A program made the position numbers and the translations under genes. From the NCBI RefSeq assembly GCF_040105385.1, contig NZ_JBEDNQ010000003.1:186001-250000 (forward strand): a stretch of 64,000 nt of DNA, written 5' to 3'. The DNA comes from Pseudonocardia nematodicida. GTDB taxonomy: Bacteria; Actinomycetota; Actinomycetes; Mycobacteriales; Pseudonocardiaceae. How positions within the stretch are numbered: position 1 is the stretch's first letter; each line of letters starts with the position of its first letter. The notes beneath the pieces are model-generated. The model saw only the letters and a list, made by a program, of their open reading frames with translations, was not told the DNA's origin and searched no databases. Of this stretch, positions 52,458 to 60,235 are shown piece after piece.

Positions 52458-52624
52458 GACCACCATCATCACGGGTGGGGCCCGGCGAACCGGACCGACC
52501 GTGGCGCAACGCACGTACCAGGATCGTCGGCCCGCCACCGGTCGACGTGTACCCACCGCTCACCCGCCCGCCGCGAGATCATCGGGCGGTCGCTAGTAGG
52601 TTCGCGCGCCCAGGGGGTGTCACC

Positions 52625-53431
52625 GTGACCGAACGACGGCAGGTGCGGCTGGGGGCGATGGAGGCGACGTCGCTCCCGGCCGCGTACGCCCGCGCCCGCG
52701 ACGCCCGGCGCCGCCGTCCGGTGGTCGGCGATCCGGCGGCCGCGGCGCTCGCCGAGGCCCTCGACCTCGGCGAGGGGCCCGGCCGCACCGAGGCGCTGTG
52801 CACGGTGCTGCGCGGCGCCGTGCTCGACCACTGGGTACGGGAGTTCGCGTCCGCGCACCCCGGCGGGACGGTCGTCGAGCTCGGGCCCGGCCTGGACTCC
52901 CGCGCCGGCCGGCTCGGCGCGGACGGGCCAGGGCACTGGGTGGACGTCGAGCTGCCCGAGATCGCGGAGCTGCGCCGGGAGCTGCTGCCCGGCGGCCCGG
53001 CCCACCTGGTGTCCGGATCGGCGCTCGACGAGGACTGGCTGGAGCTCGCGCGCGACCTGCCGGGGCCGTACCTGCTGGTGTCCGACCACGTCCTGACACT
53101 GCTGCCGGAGCAGGGGGTGCAGCGGATCGTGTTCACCGCGGCGCGGATGCTCCCGGGCGCGACGCTGATCACCGACGTGCTCTCCCGCGCGGCCGCCGGG
53201 CGGCTGGCCGGCGGTCCGCTGCGCGGCCTCGACGTCGACTGGACCTGCGAGGACCCCCGCGAGCTCGAGCCGTGGGGCCTGCGGCTGCGCGACGCCCACG
53301 GTGCGGGTGCGCCGCCCGCCGCCGTCGCCACCCGGTTGTCGCGCACGGCCCGGGCCCTCACCGCGGCGCTCCGCGCCGCCCCCGCGCTGAACGGGCACCG
53401 GCTGGCCCGCTACGAGATCCTCCCGGCGTGA
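52625..53431 (+). CDS. LCM/tetracenomycin-type O-methyltransferase
   Basis: A 268-aa leucine-carboxyl-methyltransferase-like SAM-dependent enzyme (TcmP/PPM1 family). The SAM site VVELGPGLDSRAGRL is near residue 80 and WVDVELPEIAELRRELLP near 103, with SDHVLTLLPEQGVQ near 150. Such enzymes O-methylate polyketides or carboxylates. No biosynthetic cluster is visible around it. GTG start. Confidence 0.85.
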   Translation: MTERRQVRLGAMEATSLPAAYARARDARRRRPVVGDPAAAALAEALDLGEGPGRTEALCTVLRGAVLDHWVREFASAHPGGTVVELGPGLDSRAGRLGADGPGHWVDVELPEIAELRRELLPGGPAHLVSGSALDEDWLELARDLPGPYLLVSDHVLTLLPEQGVQRIVFTAARMLPGATLITDVLSRAAAGRLAGGPLRGLDVDWTCEDPRELEPWGLRLRDAHGAGAPPAAVATRLSRTARALTAALRAAPALNGHRLARYEILPA

Positions 53432-53458
53432 GCTCCTACCGCCGGTAGGGTCGGGGCC

Positions 53459-54697
53459 GTGACCGCTCCGAAGATCGAGGCGGATCCGGCGGAGGTCGGG
53501 CTCGACCCGGCCCGGCTCGCCCGGATCGACACGCACTTCCGCCGCTACGTCGACGACGGCAGGCTCCCAGGCTGGACGATCGCCGTCGCCCGCCGGGACC
53601 GGCTGGTCCACCTGTCGCACCACGGGCACCGTGACGTCGACGAGCAGCTGCCGGTCACCGACGACACGATCTGGCGCATCTACTCGATGACCAAGCCGGT
53701 CACCTCGATCGCCGCGCTGATGCTGTGGGAGCGGGGGGCGCTCGAGCTGACCGACCCGGTCTCGCGCTACATCCCGGCCTTCGCCGACCAGCGGGTCTAC
53801 CGCGGCGGGTCGGCGCTGAACCCGGGCACCGACGCCGCCGTCGAACCGGTGCGGATCCACCACCTGCTCACGCACACCGCGGGGCTGACCTACGGCTTCC
53901 ACCACGCCCACCCGGTCGACGAGATGTACCGGTCCAAGGGCTACGAGTTCGGCGCTCCCGCCGGGGTCGACCTCGCGACGGCGGCCGAGCAGTTCGCCCG
54001 GTTCCCGCTGCTGTTCCAGCCCGGCACCGAGTGGAACTACTCGGTGGCCACCGACGTCCTCGGGCGGGTCGTCGAGGTCGCGTCCGGGAAGCGGCTCGAC
54101 GAGTTCTTCCGCGACGAGATCACCGGCCCGCTCGGGATGGTCGACACGACGTTCCGGGTCGCGCCCGACTCGCCGGAGGCTGCGCGGCTGGCCACCCTCT
54201 ACAACGCCCGCCCGGGTGGCGGCCTGGTCGTCAACAAGGTGCTCGCGCGGGCGGCGACCGGCGAGCCGACGTTCCTGTCCGGTGGCGGCGGGCTGCTCTC
54301 GACGGCCGGGGACTACCTGCGGTTCGCCCGGATGCTCGCCCGCGGCGGCGAGCTGGACGGCGTCCGGCTGCTCGGGCCGCGCACCCTGGCCCGCGCGACC
54401 CGCAACCACCTGCCCGGCGGCGCCGACCTCGACACGGTCGGGCGCCCGATCTTCGCCGAGTCCGCCTACGCCGGGGTCGGTTTCGGCCTCGGCTTCTCCG
54501 TGGTGGTCGACGGCACGAAGGCCAAGCAGCTCACCAACGAGGGGACGTTCGCCTGGGGCGGGCTCGCCTCCACCGCGTTCTGGGTCGACCCCCTCGACGA
54601 GATCGTGGCCCTGTTCCTCACCCAGCTCGTCCCCTCGAGCACCTACCCCATCCGTTCCCAGCTCCAGACGCTGGTCCAGCAGGCGGTGATCGACTGA
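53459..54697 (+). CDS. Serine hydrolase of the beta-lactamase/EstB family
   Basis: A 412-aa class-C-beta-lactamase-fold esterase. SxxK is IYSMTKPVTS near residue 78, YxN-like WNYSVATDVLGRV near 193, and the C-terminal motif is EGTFAWGGLASTAFWVDP near 360. HGHRDVDEQLPVTDDTIWRIYSM precedes the nucleophile. No signal peptide, so an intracellular esterase rather than an antibiotic-resistance enzyme. GTG start. The stop overlaps the next ATG by one base (TGATG). Confidence 0.9.
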   Translation: MTAPKIEADPAEVGLDPARLARIDTHFRRYVDDGRLPGWTIAVARRDRLVHLSHHGHRDVDEQLPVTDDTIWRIYSMTKPVTSIAALMLWERGALELTDPVSRYIPAFADQRVYRGGSALNPGTDAAVEPVRIHHLLTHTAGLTYGFHHAHPVDEMYRSKGYEFGAPAGVDLATAAEQFARFPLLFQPGTEWNYSVATDVLGRVVEVASGKRLDEFFRDEITGPLGMVDTTFRVAPDSPEAARLATLYNARPGGGLVVNKVLARAATGEPTFLSGGGGLLSTAGDYLRFARMLARGGELDGVRLLGPRTLARATRNHLPGGADLDTVGRPIFAESAYAGVGFGLGFSVVVDGTKAKQLTNEGTFAWGGLASTAFWVDPLDEIVALFLTQLVPSSTYPIRSQLQTLVQQAVID

Positions 54698-55101
54698 TGC
54701 GCACGGCCTCGCCCGCACTCGCGTTCGTCGTCCGGACGCTCGTCGTCGCGGCGTCCCTGTGGGTGGCGACCGTGCTCGTCAGCGGTCTCGATCTCACCGG
54801 GGGCACCACCGGGACCAGGGTCGCGACGCTGGTCGGCGTCGCGCTGATCTTCGGCGTGGTGAACGCCGTGGTGAAGCCGTTCGTCGCCCTGATCGGGTGC
54901 CCGCTCTACGTCCTCACGCTCGGCCTGTTCGGGCTGGTCGTGAACGCGCTGATGTTCATGTTGACGGGCTGGCTGTCCGGGCTGCTGAACCTGCCGTTCG
55001 TCGTCGACGGCTTCTGGTCGGCGTTCTGGGGCGCGATCATCGTGGCGATCGTGTCGTTCTTCCTGCACCTGGTGATCCCGGACCGCTACGACGCCCGCTG
55101 A
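54697..55101 (+). CDS. Phage-holin-family (PF04020) membrane protein
   Basis: A 134-aa protein with four predicted transmembrane helices (about 10-30, 40-60, 65-90, 105-128) and the family pattern VNAVVKPFVALIGCPLYVLTLGLF. Despite the family name these proteins are ordinary chromosomal membrane proteins of unknown role, and no phage genes are near. Coupled by overlap to the serine hydrolase. Confidence 0.85.
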   Translation: MRTASPALAFVVRTLVVAASLWVATVLVSGLDLTGGTTGTRVATLVGVALIFGVVNAVVKPFVALIGCPLYVLTLGLFGLVVNALMFMLTGWLSGLLNLPFVVDGFWSAFWGAIIVAIVSFFLHLVIPDRYDAR

Positions 55102-55153
55102 GCCGCGCAGCGCCCGCCCTCCGGGCACTGGGGGGGTGGCGCGGGGCGCAAGG

Positions 55154-55822
55154 TCAGACGGGCCAGGTCTCGCGGCGGTGGGCGGCGTCCCAGAACATCC
55201 ACTCGTAGCGCGAGGTCGTCGTGAAGTGCTCGCGCATCAGGGTGAGCTCGGTGTCCGAGACCGTCGCTCCGACGCGGTCGGTCGCGTCCAGCACCGCGTC
55301 GACGACGGCCTGGTACTCGTCGCCGGCGTACATGTCGATCCAGCGCTGGTAGAGCGGGTCGGCCGAGCCGGTGTCGACCAGGTGCGCGCCGACCTTGGCG
55401 TAGATCCAGTAGCAGGGCAGGACGGCGGCGACGCCTTCGGCGTAGGACCCGCCGTGCACCGCGGCGAGCAGGTAGCTGACGTACGCCAGGGTGGCCGGCT
55501 CGACCGGGAGGGCGCGCGCCTGCTCCGAGGTCAGGTCGAGAGCGCCGAGCAGGTCCGCGTGCAGCTCGCGTTCCGCGGCGATGGCGCCGCCGGCGTGCTC
55601 GGCGAACATCAGGGTCTCGTCCTCACCGGATGCCTTCGCCGCACAGACGGCCAGCGCCTTCGCGTAGCCCCGCAGGTAGTGCGCGTCCTGCACGATGTAG
55701 TGCCGGAACGTCCCGTGCGGGAGGGTGCCGTCGGTCAGGCCGGTGACGAAGGGGTGGTCGAGGATCTGCGCGTGGATGCCCTCCACGTCCGACCAGAGCA
55801 CGTCTCGGATGCGGTCAGCCAT
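55154..55822 (-). CDS. tenA: TenA family aminopyrimidine aminohydrolase
   Basis: A 222-aa TenA (thiaminase II) protein that hydrolyses formyl-aminopyrimidine or aminopyrimidine breakdown products for thiamine salvage. Substrate residues lie in FRHYIVQDAHYLRGY near residue 38. The catalytic Cys is in VLPCYWIYAKVG near 133 and the C-terminal Glu in YEWMFWDAAHRRE near 208. ATG start preferred to an upstream in-frame GTG. I saw no TPP-riboswitch signature upstream. Confidence 0.9.
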   Translation of the reverse strand: MADRIRDVLWSDVEGIHAQILDHPFVTGLTDGTLPHGTFRHYIVQDAHYLRGYAKALAVCAAKASGEDETLMFAEHAGGAIAAERELHADLLGALDLTSEQARALPVEPATLAYVSYLLAAVHGGSYAEGVAAVLPCYWIYAKVGAHLVDTGSADPLYQRWIDMYAGDEYQAVVDAVLDATDRVGATVSDTELTLMREHFTTTSRYEWMFWDAAHRRETWPV

Positions 55823-56033
55823 GTCCGCCACCGTAATCGCCTCGCCGTAGCGGACTCGATGATCGGCACGGAAACACCGGGTCAACACGTCGTCAACCGT
55901 GTGGTGACGAAACGCTGTAATGCTGACCACGTCCGGCGGCGATCCGGCGTGACTCCGTCACCATGGGGCTCGTCGGTCGCTCAGCGCGGAGTACGCGCCG
56001 GCGACGTGACCACCGATCACGGAGGACAAGGCC

Positions 56034-56261
56034 ATGAGCGCTCCCGCCCCGATGGAGCACCACGAGAAGATGCGGATGAGAGCCGCCGCGTTCCGAGCCA
56101 CCCGAGTCTACCCCGGCCCGGTCGGCGAGCTCGTCTCCCGCGAGCTGCTGTCCTGGGAGGACTTCGGCTACCGGCTCGGCGGCAACCGGCTCGTCATGGA
56201 GCTGGTCGACCACATCATGAAGACCCAGCCGGCGGCGCAGGCGACGTCCGACGCCGCCTGA
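56034..56261 (+). CDS. Small conserved-looking protein of unknown function
   Basis: A 75-aa basic/amphipathic protein. GGAGGACAAGGCC gives an excellent ribosome site before the ATG. The middle (KMRMRAAAFRATRVYPGPVG, ELLSWEDFGYRLGGNRLV, MELVDHIMKT) reads as well-constrained sequence with a short helix, a loop and a long helix. No membrane segment or signal peptide. Monocistronic with its own 211-nt leader shared with divergent tenA. Confidence 0.65.
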   Translation: MSAPAPMEHHEKMRMRAAAFRATRVYPGPVGELVSRELLSWEDFGYRLGGNRLVMELVDHIMKTQPAAQATSDAA

Positions 56262-56267
56262 GCTCGC

Positions 56268-56894
56268 TCACCACGGCGAGGTGACGGCCACCTCGGCGGC
56301 ATCACCGGCCGGCGGGTTCCCGTCGGCCAGACCGGCGACGGCCGCGGCCAGTACCAGCATCGCGGCCAGCGTGGTCAGGCTCCCGGCCCGCGCGGCCAGC
56401 AGGAACGCCCGCCTGCGCCGGGGGACGTACGTGCGAGCCCGCACGTAGCGGCGCTCCCCGTCGACCGGTCGCCCGCCCGCCGGACGGTCCCCGGTGCCGG
56501 CTCCGGCTCGATCCTGAGACCGGACCGGGCCCGGCAGCGGGATCCGACGCGGCGGAACGCCACCCTGCATCGGGACCTGGCCCCGCCGTGGAGCCCCGCT
56601 CTGCCGCGGGGCCCCGCTCTCCTGCTGCGGGATCTCGCCCGGGCGCGGGGTCCGGCGCGGCCGCGGGATCCCGTCCTTCCGTGGTGCGGCCGGCGCGCCG
56701 GCCGTCCTCGTCCCCCGGTCGCTGTCCGGCACGGCCCGGCGCGGCGACGGGATGCCGGTGACCGGAGCGTCGTCGTGCCGCCCCGGACGTGCAGCGCGCC
56801 CGGCCGGCTCGTCGGCGGTGCGCGGGGCGGTGACGACCGGCGCTGCACCGATCGGGCGGCGGGGGCTGGGGATACGGACGACGTGCGCGGACAT
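56268..56894 (-). CDS. Basic IPxPRR-repeat protein with C-terminal membrane helix
   Basis: A 208-aa protein not recognised. The short motif (R/G)IPxPRR occurs at least three times (RIPSPRRPIG at residues 7-16, GIPSPRRAVP near 48, GIPRPRRTPR near 76), with a weaker RRIPLPGP near 115. A very basic stretch RRYVRARTYVPRRRRAF near 150 precedes one predicted helix (LTTLAAMLVLAAAVAGLADG). The N-terminal part should be disordered and cytoplasmic. Some families of SH3- or actin/tubulin-like partners bind such motifs, but no partner is visible. Confidence 0.55.
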   Translation of the reverse strand: MSAHVVRIPSPRRPIGAAPVVTAPRTADEPAGRAARPGRHDDAPVTGIPSPRRAVPDSDRGTRTAGAPAAPRKDGIPRPRRTPRPGEIPQQESGAPRQSGAPRRGQVPMQGGVPPRRIPLPGPVRSQDRAGAGTGDRPAGGRPVDGERRYVRARTYVPRRRRAFLLAARAGSLTTLAAMLVLAAAVAGLADGNPPAGDAAEVAVTSPW

Positions 56895-57135
56895 GACGAT
56901 CACCACGATCTCGGGGGAGTCGATACGGGGTCTCCGCAGATCCGGTGCGCCTCCGGTTCCTGCTTCCACCCAGCTTGTCGTGCCTGATGCTCACCCTGTT
57001 ATCCCAACCCGGCCTCCGCCAATCGTCGGAGTGAGGGATCCACTCGACAGGCTGAGCGATGTACCCGTCCACACCCTGTCTCTGTGACCAGGAGTGACGA
57101 GTCGTCACCCTGTTGCGATCATTCGGCGCCGTCGG
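56895..57135. other. Intergenic region
   Basis: 241 nt between the IPxPRR gene start and the rpmF stop, both on the minus strand. It is somewhat AT-richer near 56890-57010 and should contain the promoter of the IPxPRR gene. No other element recognised. Confidence 0.4.
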
Positions 57136-57306
57136 TCAGCTCGGCGGCGGCAGCAGTCCGCGCCGGTAGGCCGGCACCAGGCGTCGTGGCACGAGGTGCT
57201 CGCGTCCCGCCAGGAGCAGCGGTACGAGGTCCGGCCGGTCCGCCGTCCACCGGGCCCGGCGGTGCCGGGTGTTCGCCCGGGACGTCCGTCGCTTCGGTAC
57301 GGCCAT
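57136..57306 (-). CDS. rpmF: Ribosomal protein bL32, zinc-free paralog
   Basis: A 56-aa bL32 (MAVPKRRTSRANTRHRRARW start) without any cysteine; zinc-type bL32 carries two CxxC pairs. It belongs to the set of C-minus ribosomal proteins that replace zinc-binding paralogs during zinc starvation. Its ATG shares a base with the mrf stop (TGATG), so it is the second gene of a Zur-controlled mrf-rpmF transcript. Confidence 0.85.
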   Translation of the reverse strand: MAVPKRRTSRANTRHRRARWTADRPDLVPLLLAGREHLVPRRLVPAYRRGLLPPPS

Positions 57307-58595
57307 CAGATGTCTCCCTCCTCGTCCCGGCGGGGTGCCGGGGCCCGACGCGGCGACGAGCCGGTCGGTTCCGGGGTGTCGCGTTCCGGGGTGTCGCAGG
57401 GCTCGTCGTGGGTCCAGCCGAACGGGTCGGGCAGCCCCGCCCAGGCCGTCTCGCCCGCGGCGAGCTCGGCGTCGGAGAGCAGCGCCCCGTGTAGTGCGCC
57501 GTCGATCCGGTCCGGGTCCGCCCCGTCGCACAGCACCACCAGGTCCTGGGCCCGGTCGCCCCAGCGCGGGTGCCAGGCCAGTGCCGCCAGCGCGCGGCGC
57601 TCGTCACCGGCCGCCGCCCAGGCCTGCTCATCGGCCCCGGCGAGCCAGTCACCGGCGTGGCCGATCCGCAGGCCGCCGCCGGCGCTCTCCAGCCACAGCA
57701 CGGCGCCCGGCCGGGTGGCGAGCCACACCCGCCCGCGGGTCCGGACGACGCCGTCGAGCAGGTGGTCGAGCGCCTCGTGCAGCCGATCCGGGTGGAACGG
57801 GCGGCGGGCGGAGAACACCAGGGTGCGGACGCCGCCGACGCCCTCCAGCGGCGGCTCGCCCCGCAGCAGCGGCTCGTGCACCCCGCCCGGTACGCCACGG
57901 CGTGCCCCGGCCGGCAGGCCGTCGCCGAACAGCCGGTGGTCGCCGTGTCCGGTCTCCAGCCGGGGCGCGGTGGGGGACAGCCGATCCAGCACGGCGGTGA
58001 TCCGGTCGTCGCCGCGCCGGGTGGGGCGGGTGGTCACGAGCACGTCGGCGAACTCGGCCTGCCCGACGGCGAGCTGGGCGACCGTGCGCTCGTCGTCGGG
58101 CAACGTGCTCAGCCCGCGCTCGGGCAGCGTCGCGTCGCCGGACGCGTCGTCGAGCCAGCGGTCCGGGTCCACGACGGTCACCACCGCGCGCAGGTCGACG
58201 AGGTCGGTGACCGGGCAGGGATCCCGGCCGTCCCCTGGGGCACGCGGCGCGGAGCTGCCCGGTTCGCACAGCACCGTGCCGAGCGCCCAGCACACCGGCT
58301 CCGGCTCGAGTCGCGGGTCCAGGTGCAGGACGACCCGGCGCGCCCGCCCGGCCAGCGCGACCAGTGTCGGCAGGACGTCCTCGCGGATCGTGCAGCTCAC
58401 GCAGCCGTGCGCGAGCTCGAGCACCGTGCGCTCGTCGGTCCGGTCGTCGCGCCACCGCCGGTGCACCCGGCCGCGGCCCAGGTCGTGCAGGTCGTGGTGC
58501 AGCACCACGACCTGCGGGTCCAGCTCGCGCATCCGCGAGATCGTCCGTTCCACGCCGTCCTGCGGTATCCCGCACAGGACCACCAGCTCGGTCAT
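57306..58595 (-). CDS. mrf: CobW/COG0523-like GTPase homolog MRF
   Basis: A 429-aa CobW-family protein like the mycobacterial ribosome hibernation factor-recruiting protein MRF. As in that group the P-loop is degenerate (LCGIPQDGVERT lacks GKT). The metal motif is GCVSCTIRED (C65, C68) instead of CxCC. A C-terminal CobW_C domain (RTLVFSARRPFHPDRLHEAL near 260) is followed by an acidic/basic tail. It would assist zinc-limited ribosomes. First gene on the minus side of the divergent Zur-box promoter. Confidence 0.85.
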   Translation of the reverse strand: MTELVVLCGIPQDGVERTISRMRELDPQVVVLHHDLHDLGRGRVHRRWRDDRTDERTVLELAHGCVSCTIREDVLPTLVALAGRARRVVLHLDPRLEPEPVCWALGTVLCEPGSSAPRAPGDGRDPCPVTDLVDLRAVVTVVDPDRWLDDASGDATLPERGLSTLPDDERTVAQLAVGQAEFADVLVTTRPTRRGDDRITAVLDRLSPTAPRLETGHGDHRLFGDGLPAGARRGVPGGVHEPLLRGEPPLEGVGGVRTLVFSARRPFHPDRLHEALDHLLDGVVRTRGRVWLATRPGAVLWLESAGGGLRIGHAGDWLAGADEQAWAAAGDERRALAALAWHPRWGDRAQDLVVLCDGADPDRIDGALHGALLSDAELAAGETAWAGLPDPFGWTHDEPCDTPERDTPEPTGSSPRRAPAPRRDEEGDI

Positions 58596-58628
58596 GCCTT
58601 CCTCCTGCCGTCGGTCGAGGTGTACTCT

Positions 58629-58650
58629 AAACGAAAATGATTCTCATGTT
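58629..58650. promoter_or_regulatory. Zur box between divergent C-minus ribosomal operons
   Basis: The 22-bp sequence containing ACGAAAATGATTCTCATGT is an AT-rich imperfect palindrome (GAAAATGATTCTC) of the actinobacterial Zur type (TGAAAATGATTTTCA-like). It lies 33 nt before mrf (minus) and 14 nt before rpmG2 (plus), where it could control both. The repressor assignment rests on context and motif match. Confidence 0.75.
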
Positions 58651-58664
58651 GAGAGGAGGCGGTG

Positions 58665-58832
58665 ATGGCCAAGACGACCGACGTCCGGCCGATCGTGAAG
58701 CTGCGCTCGACCGCGGGGACCGGCACGACGTACGTGACCCGCAAGAACCGGCGCAACGACCCGGACCGGCTGGTGCTGCGCAAGTACGACCCGAAGGTGC
58801 GTGGGCACGTGGAGTTCAGGGAGGAGCGCTGA
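58665..58832 (+). CDS. rpmG: Ribosomal protein bL33, zinc-free paralog
   Basis: A 55-aa bL33 (MAKTTDVRPIVKLRSTAGTG) with no cysteine, whereas the second rpmG at 60036 keeps all four. AGGAGG lies upstream. First gene of the plus-strand Zur-controlled set rpmG2-rpsR2-rpmB2-rpsN2. The next gene starts immediately after its stop. Confidence 0.9.
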   Translation: MAKTTDVRPIVKLRSTAGTGTTYVTRKNRRNDPDRLVLRKYDPKVRGHVEFREER

Positions 58833-59105
58833 GTGAAGCGTGCGGAACGAACATCAGCACTGATGGCTCGGCACGGGAAGCCGATCAAGCCGGCCCGTCG
58901 CAAGCCGAACCCGCTGCACGCCCGCGGCGTCGACCGGGTGGACTGGAAGGACACCGCGCTGTTGCGGACCTTCGTCTCCGACCGCGGCAAGATCCGGTCG
59001 CGCCGGGTCACCGGGCTGACCGGGCAGCAGCAGCGGCAGGTCGCCGTCGCGATCCGGAACGCCCGGGAGATGGCCCTGCTGCCCTACCCGCACGCGGGGC
59101 GGTGA
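58833..59105 (+). CDS. rpsR: Ribosomal protein bS18, second paralog
   Basis: A 90-aa bS18: RRKPNPLHARGVDRVDWKDT near residue 22, LLRTFVSDRGKIRSRRVTGL and QQQRQVAVAIRNAREMALLP near the end. No cysteine. The GTG start directly follows the rpmG2 stop and has GGGAGGAG 7 nt upstream. An internal ATG (MARHGKPIKP, 10 codons on) lacks a ribosome site. Belongs to the zinc-starvation set. Confidence 0.88.
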   Translation: MKRAERTSALMARHGKPIKPARRKPNPLHARGVDRVDWKDTALLRTFVSDRGKIRSRRVTGLTGQQQRQVAVAIRNAREMALLPYPHAGR

Positions 59106-59110
59106 GCGCC

Positions 59111-59347
59111 GTGTCACGTCGATGCGACCTGACCGGGCGGGAGCCGTCGTCCGGGAGGGCGGTGTCCCACTCGCACCACCGGACGAGCCGGCGGTGGGAC
59201 CCGAACGTGCAGCGGAAGCGCTACTGGTTCGCCGAGGAAGGCCGATGGCTGCGGCTGCGGCTCTCGGTGAAGGGGATCAGGACGGTGGACCGGATCGGGG
59301 TGGCCGCCGCCGTCGCCCGGATCCGGGCGAGCGGGGGGAGGGTCTGA
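59111..59347 (+). CDS. rpmB: Ribosomal protein bL28, second paralog
   Basis: A 78-aa bL28 (VSRRCDLTGREP, AVSHSHHRTSRRWDPNVQRK, LRLSVKGIRTVDRIG). It lacks the paired CxxC of zinc-binding bL28. GTG start; an earlier GTG at 59102 overlapping the rpsR2 stop is possible and would add three residues. The stop shares one base with the rpsN2 start. Confidence 0.88.
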   Translation: MSRRCDLTGREPSSGRAVSHSHHRTSRRWDPNVQRKRYWFAEEGRWLRLRLSVKGIRTVDRIGVAAAVARIRASGGRV

Positions 59348-59652
59348 TGGCCACGACCGGGCAGATCGCCAAGAACGAGCGGCGTAAGCGGATCGTCGCG
59401 CGGTACGCGCAGCGGCGGGCCGAGCTGAAGGGAGTGCTCGCGCGGCCGTCGTCGTCGGAGGAGGAGCGGGCCGCCGCGACGGCCGAACTGCGTCGCCAGC
59501 CGCGGGACGCCAGTGCCACCCGGGTGCGCAACCGGGACTCGGTCGACGGCCGCCCGCGCGGGCACCTCCGGAAGTTCGGTGTCTCCCGGGTACGGCTGCG
59601 GGAGCTCGCGCACGACGGCGCGCTGCCGGGGGTCACCACGTCGAGCTGGTGA
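59347..59652 (+). CDS. rpsN: Ribosomal protein uS14, zinc-free paralog
   Basis: A 101-aa long-form uS14 (QIAKNERRKRIVARYAQRRA, RVRNRDSVDGRPRGHLRKFG, SRVRLRELAHDGALPGVTTS). The CxxC-x12-CxxC of short zinc uS14 is absent. Last gene of the plus-strand set. 139 nt separates it from tRNA-Thr. Confidence 0.92.
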   Translation: MATTGQIAKNERRKRIVARYAQRRAELKGVLARPSSSEEERAAATAELRRQPRDASATRVRNRDSVDGRPRGHLRKFGVSRVRLRELAHDGALPGVTTSSW

Positions 59653-59791
59653 ACCGGCTCTGCTCTCGAATCGGCTCCGACCTGCACGGAAGCGGTTCCG
59701 GGTACCCCCGTTCAGGGGCCCGGAGCCGCCGTGTAGAGTTTCCGGAGTCGGACAGCGGACGGCGTCACGAGATCCGCTGATCGGCGCTGCC

Positions 59792-59864
59792 GCCCCCTTA
59801 GCTCAGTCGGCAGAGCGTCTCCATGGTAAGGAGAAGGTCTACGGTTCGATTCCGTAAGGGGGCT
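59792..59864 (+). tRNA. tRNA-Thr (GGT)
   Basis: A 73-nt cloverleaf: acceptor GCCCCCT/AGGGGGC, D-arm TAGCTCAGTCGGCAGAGC region, anticodon GGT at 59825-59827 in loop ATGGTAA, T-arm ACGGTTCGATTCCGT. Discriminator T; CCA is not encoded. Confidence 0.96.
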
Positions 59865-59873
59865 CTGGAAGAC

Positions 59874-59895
59874 GCCTCGCCGTGAACGGCGGGGC
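59874..59895 (+). terminator. Hairpin after tRNA-Thr
   Basis: GCCTCGCCG pairs with CGGCGGGGC (one G-T), loop of 4 nt, followed by TTCTT: a factor-independent-type terminator or a processing site between the two tRNAs. Confidence 0.55.
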
Positions 59896-59904
59896 TTCTT
59901 GCAT

Positions 59905-59977
59905 GACGGTGTAGCTCAGTCGGTAGAGCAAGCGGCTCATAATCGCTGTGTCGCCGGTTCAAGTCCGGCCATCGTCA
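59905..59977 (+). tRNA. tRNA-Met (CAT), elongator
   Basis: A 73-nt cloverleaf: acceptor GACGGTG/CATCGTC with one G-T pair, anticodon CAT at 59938-59940 in loop CTCATAA, T-arm GCCGGTTCAAGTCCGGC. Discriminator A. It lacks the initiator features (mismatched first pair and GGG/CCC anticodon stem), so it is the elongator. Confidence 0.95.
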
Positions 59978-60035
59978 CCGGGTCGACGCAGAGCGTCGAC
60001 GCAAGTCACGGAACTGCTGCTGGGAGGCACCCGCG

Positions 60036-60203
60036 ATGGCCAAGGCCACGGACGTGCGGCCGAAGATCACTCTGGCCTGCGAGGAGTGCAAGAACCGCAA
60101 CTACATCACGAAGAAGAACCGGCGGAACGACCCCGACCGGCTCGAGATCAAGAAGTTCTGCCGGAACTGCGGGACGCACCGGGCTCACCGCGAGACCCGC
60201 TGA
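60036..60203 (+). CDS. rpmG: Ribosomal protein bL33, zinc-binding form
   Basis: A 55-aa bL33 with the zinc ribbon intact (C15, C18, C42, C45 in ACEECK and FCRNCG). Good ribosome site (GGGAGG) before the ATG. This is the zinc-replete paralog of the cysteine-free copy 1.2 kb upstream. It sits upstream of hadAB as in mycobacteria. Confidence 0.95.
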   Translation: MAKATDVRPKITLACEECKNRNYITKKNRRNDPDRLEIKKFCRNCGTHRAHRETR

Positions 60204-60235
60204 GCGCAGCGTGCGTAGCGAGAATCGACGCTGAG

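Noticed and set aside
54697..55101. Possible prophage suggested by a phage-holin-family protein
   Set aside because: PF04020 proteins are common chromosomal membrane proteins. No integrase, lysin or structural gene is near.
55823..56033. TPP riboswitch upstream of tenA
   Set aside because: The conserved CTGAGA core and partner helices were not seen on the minus strand.
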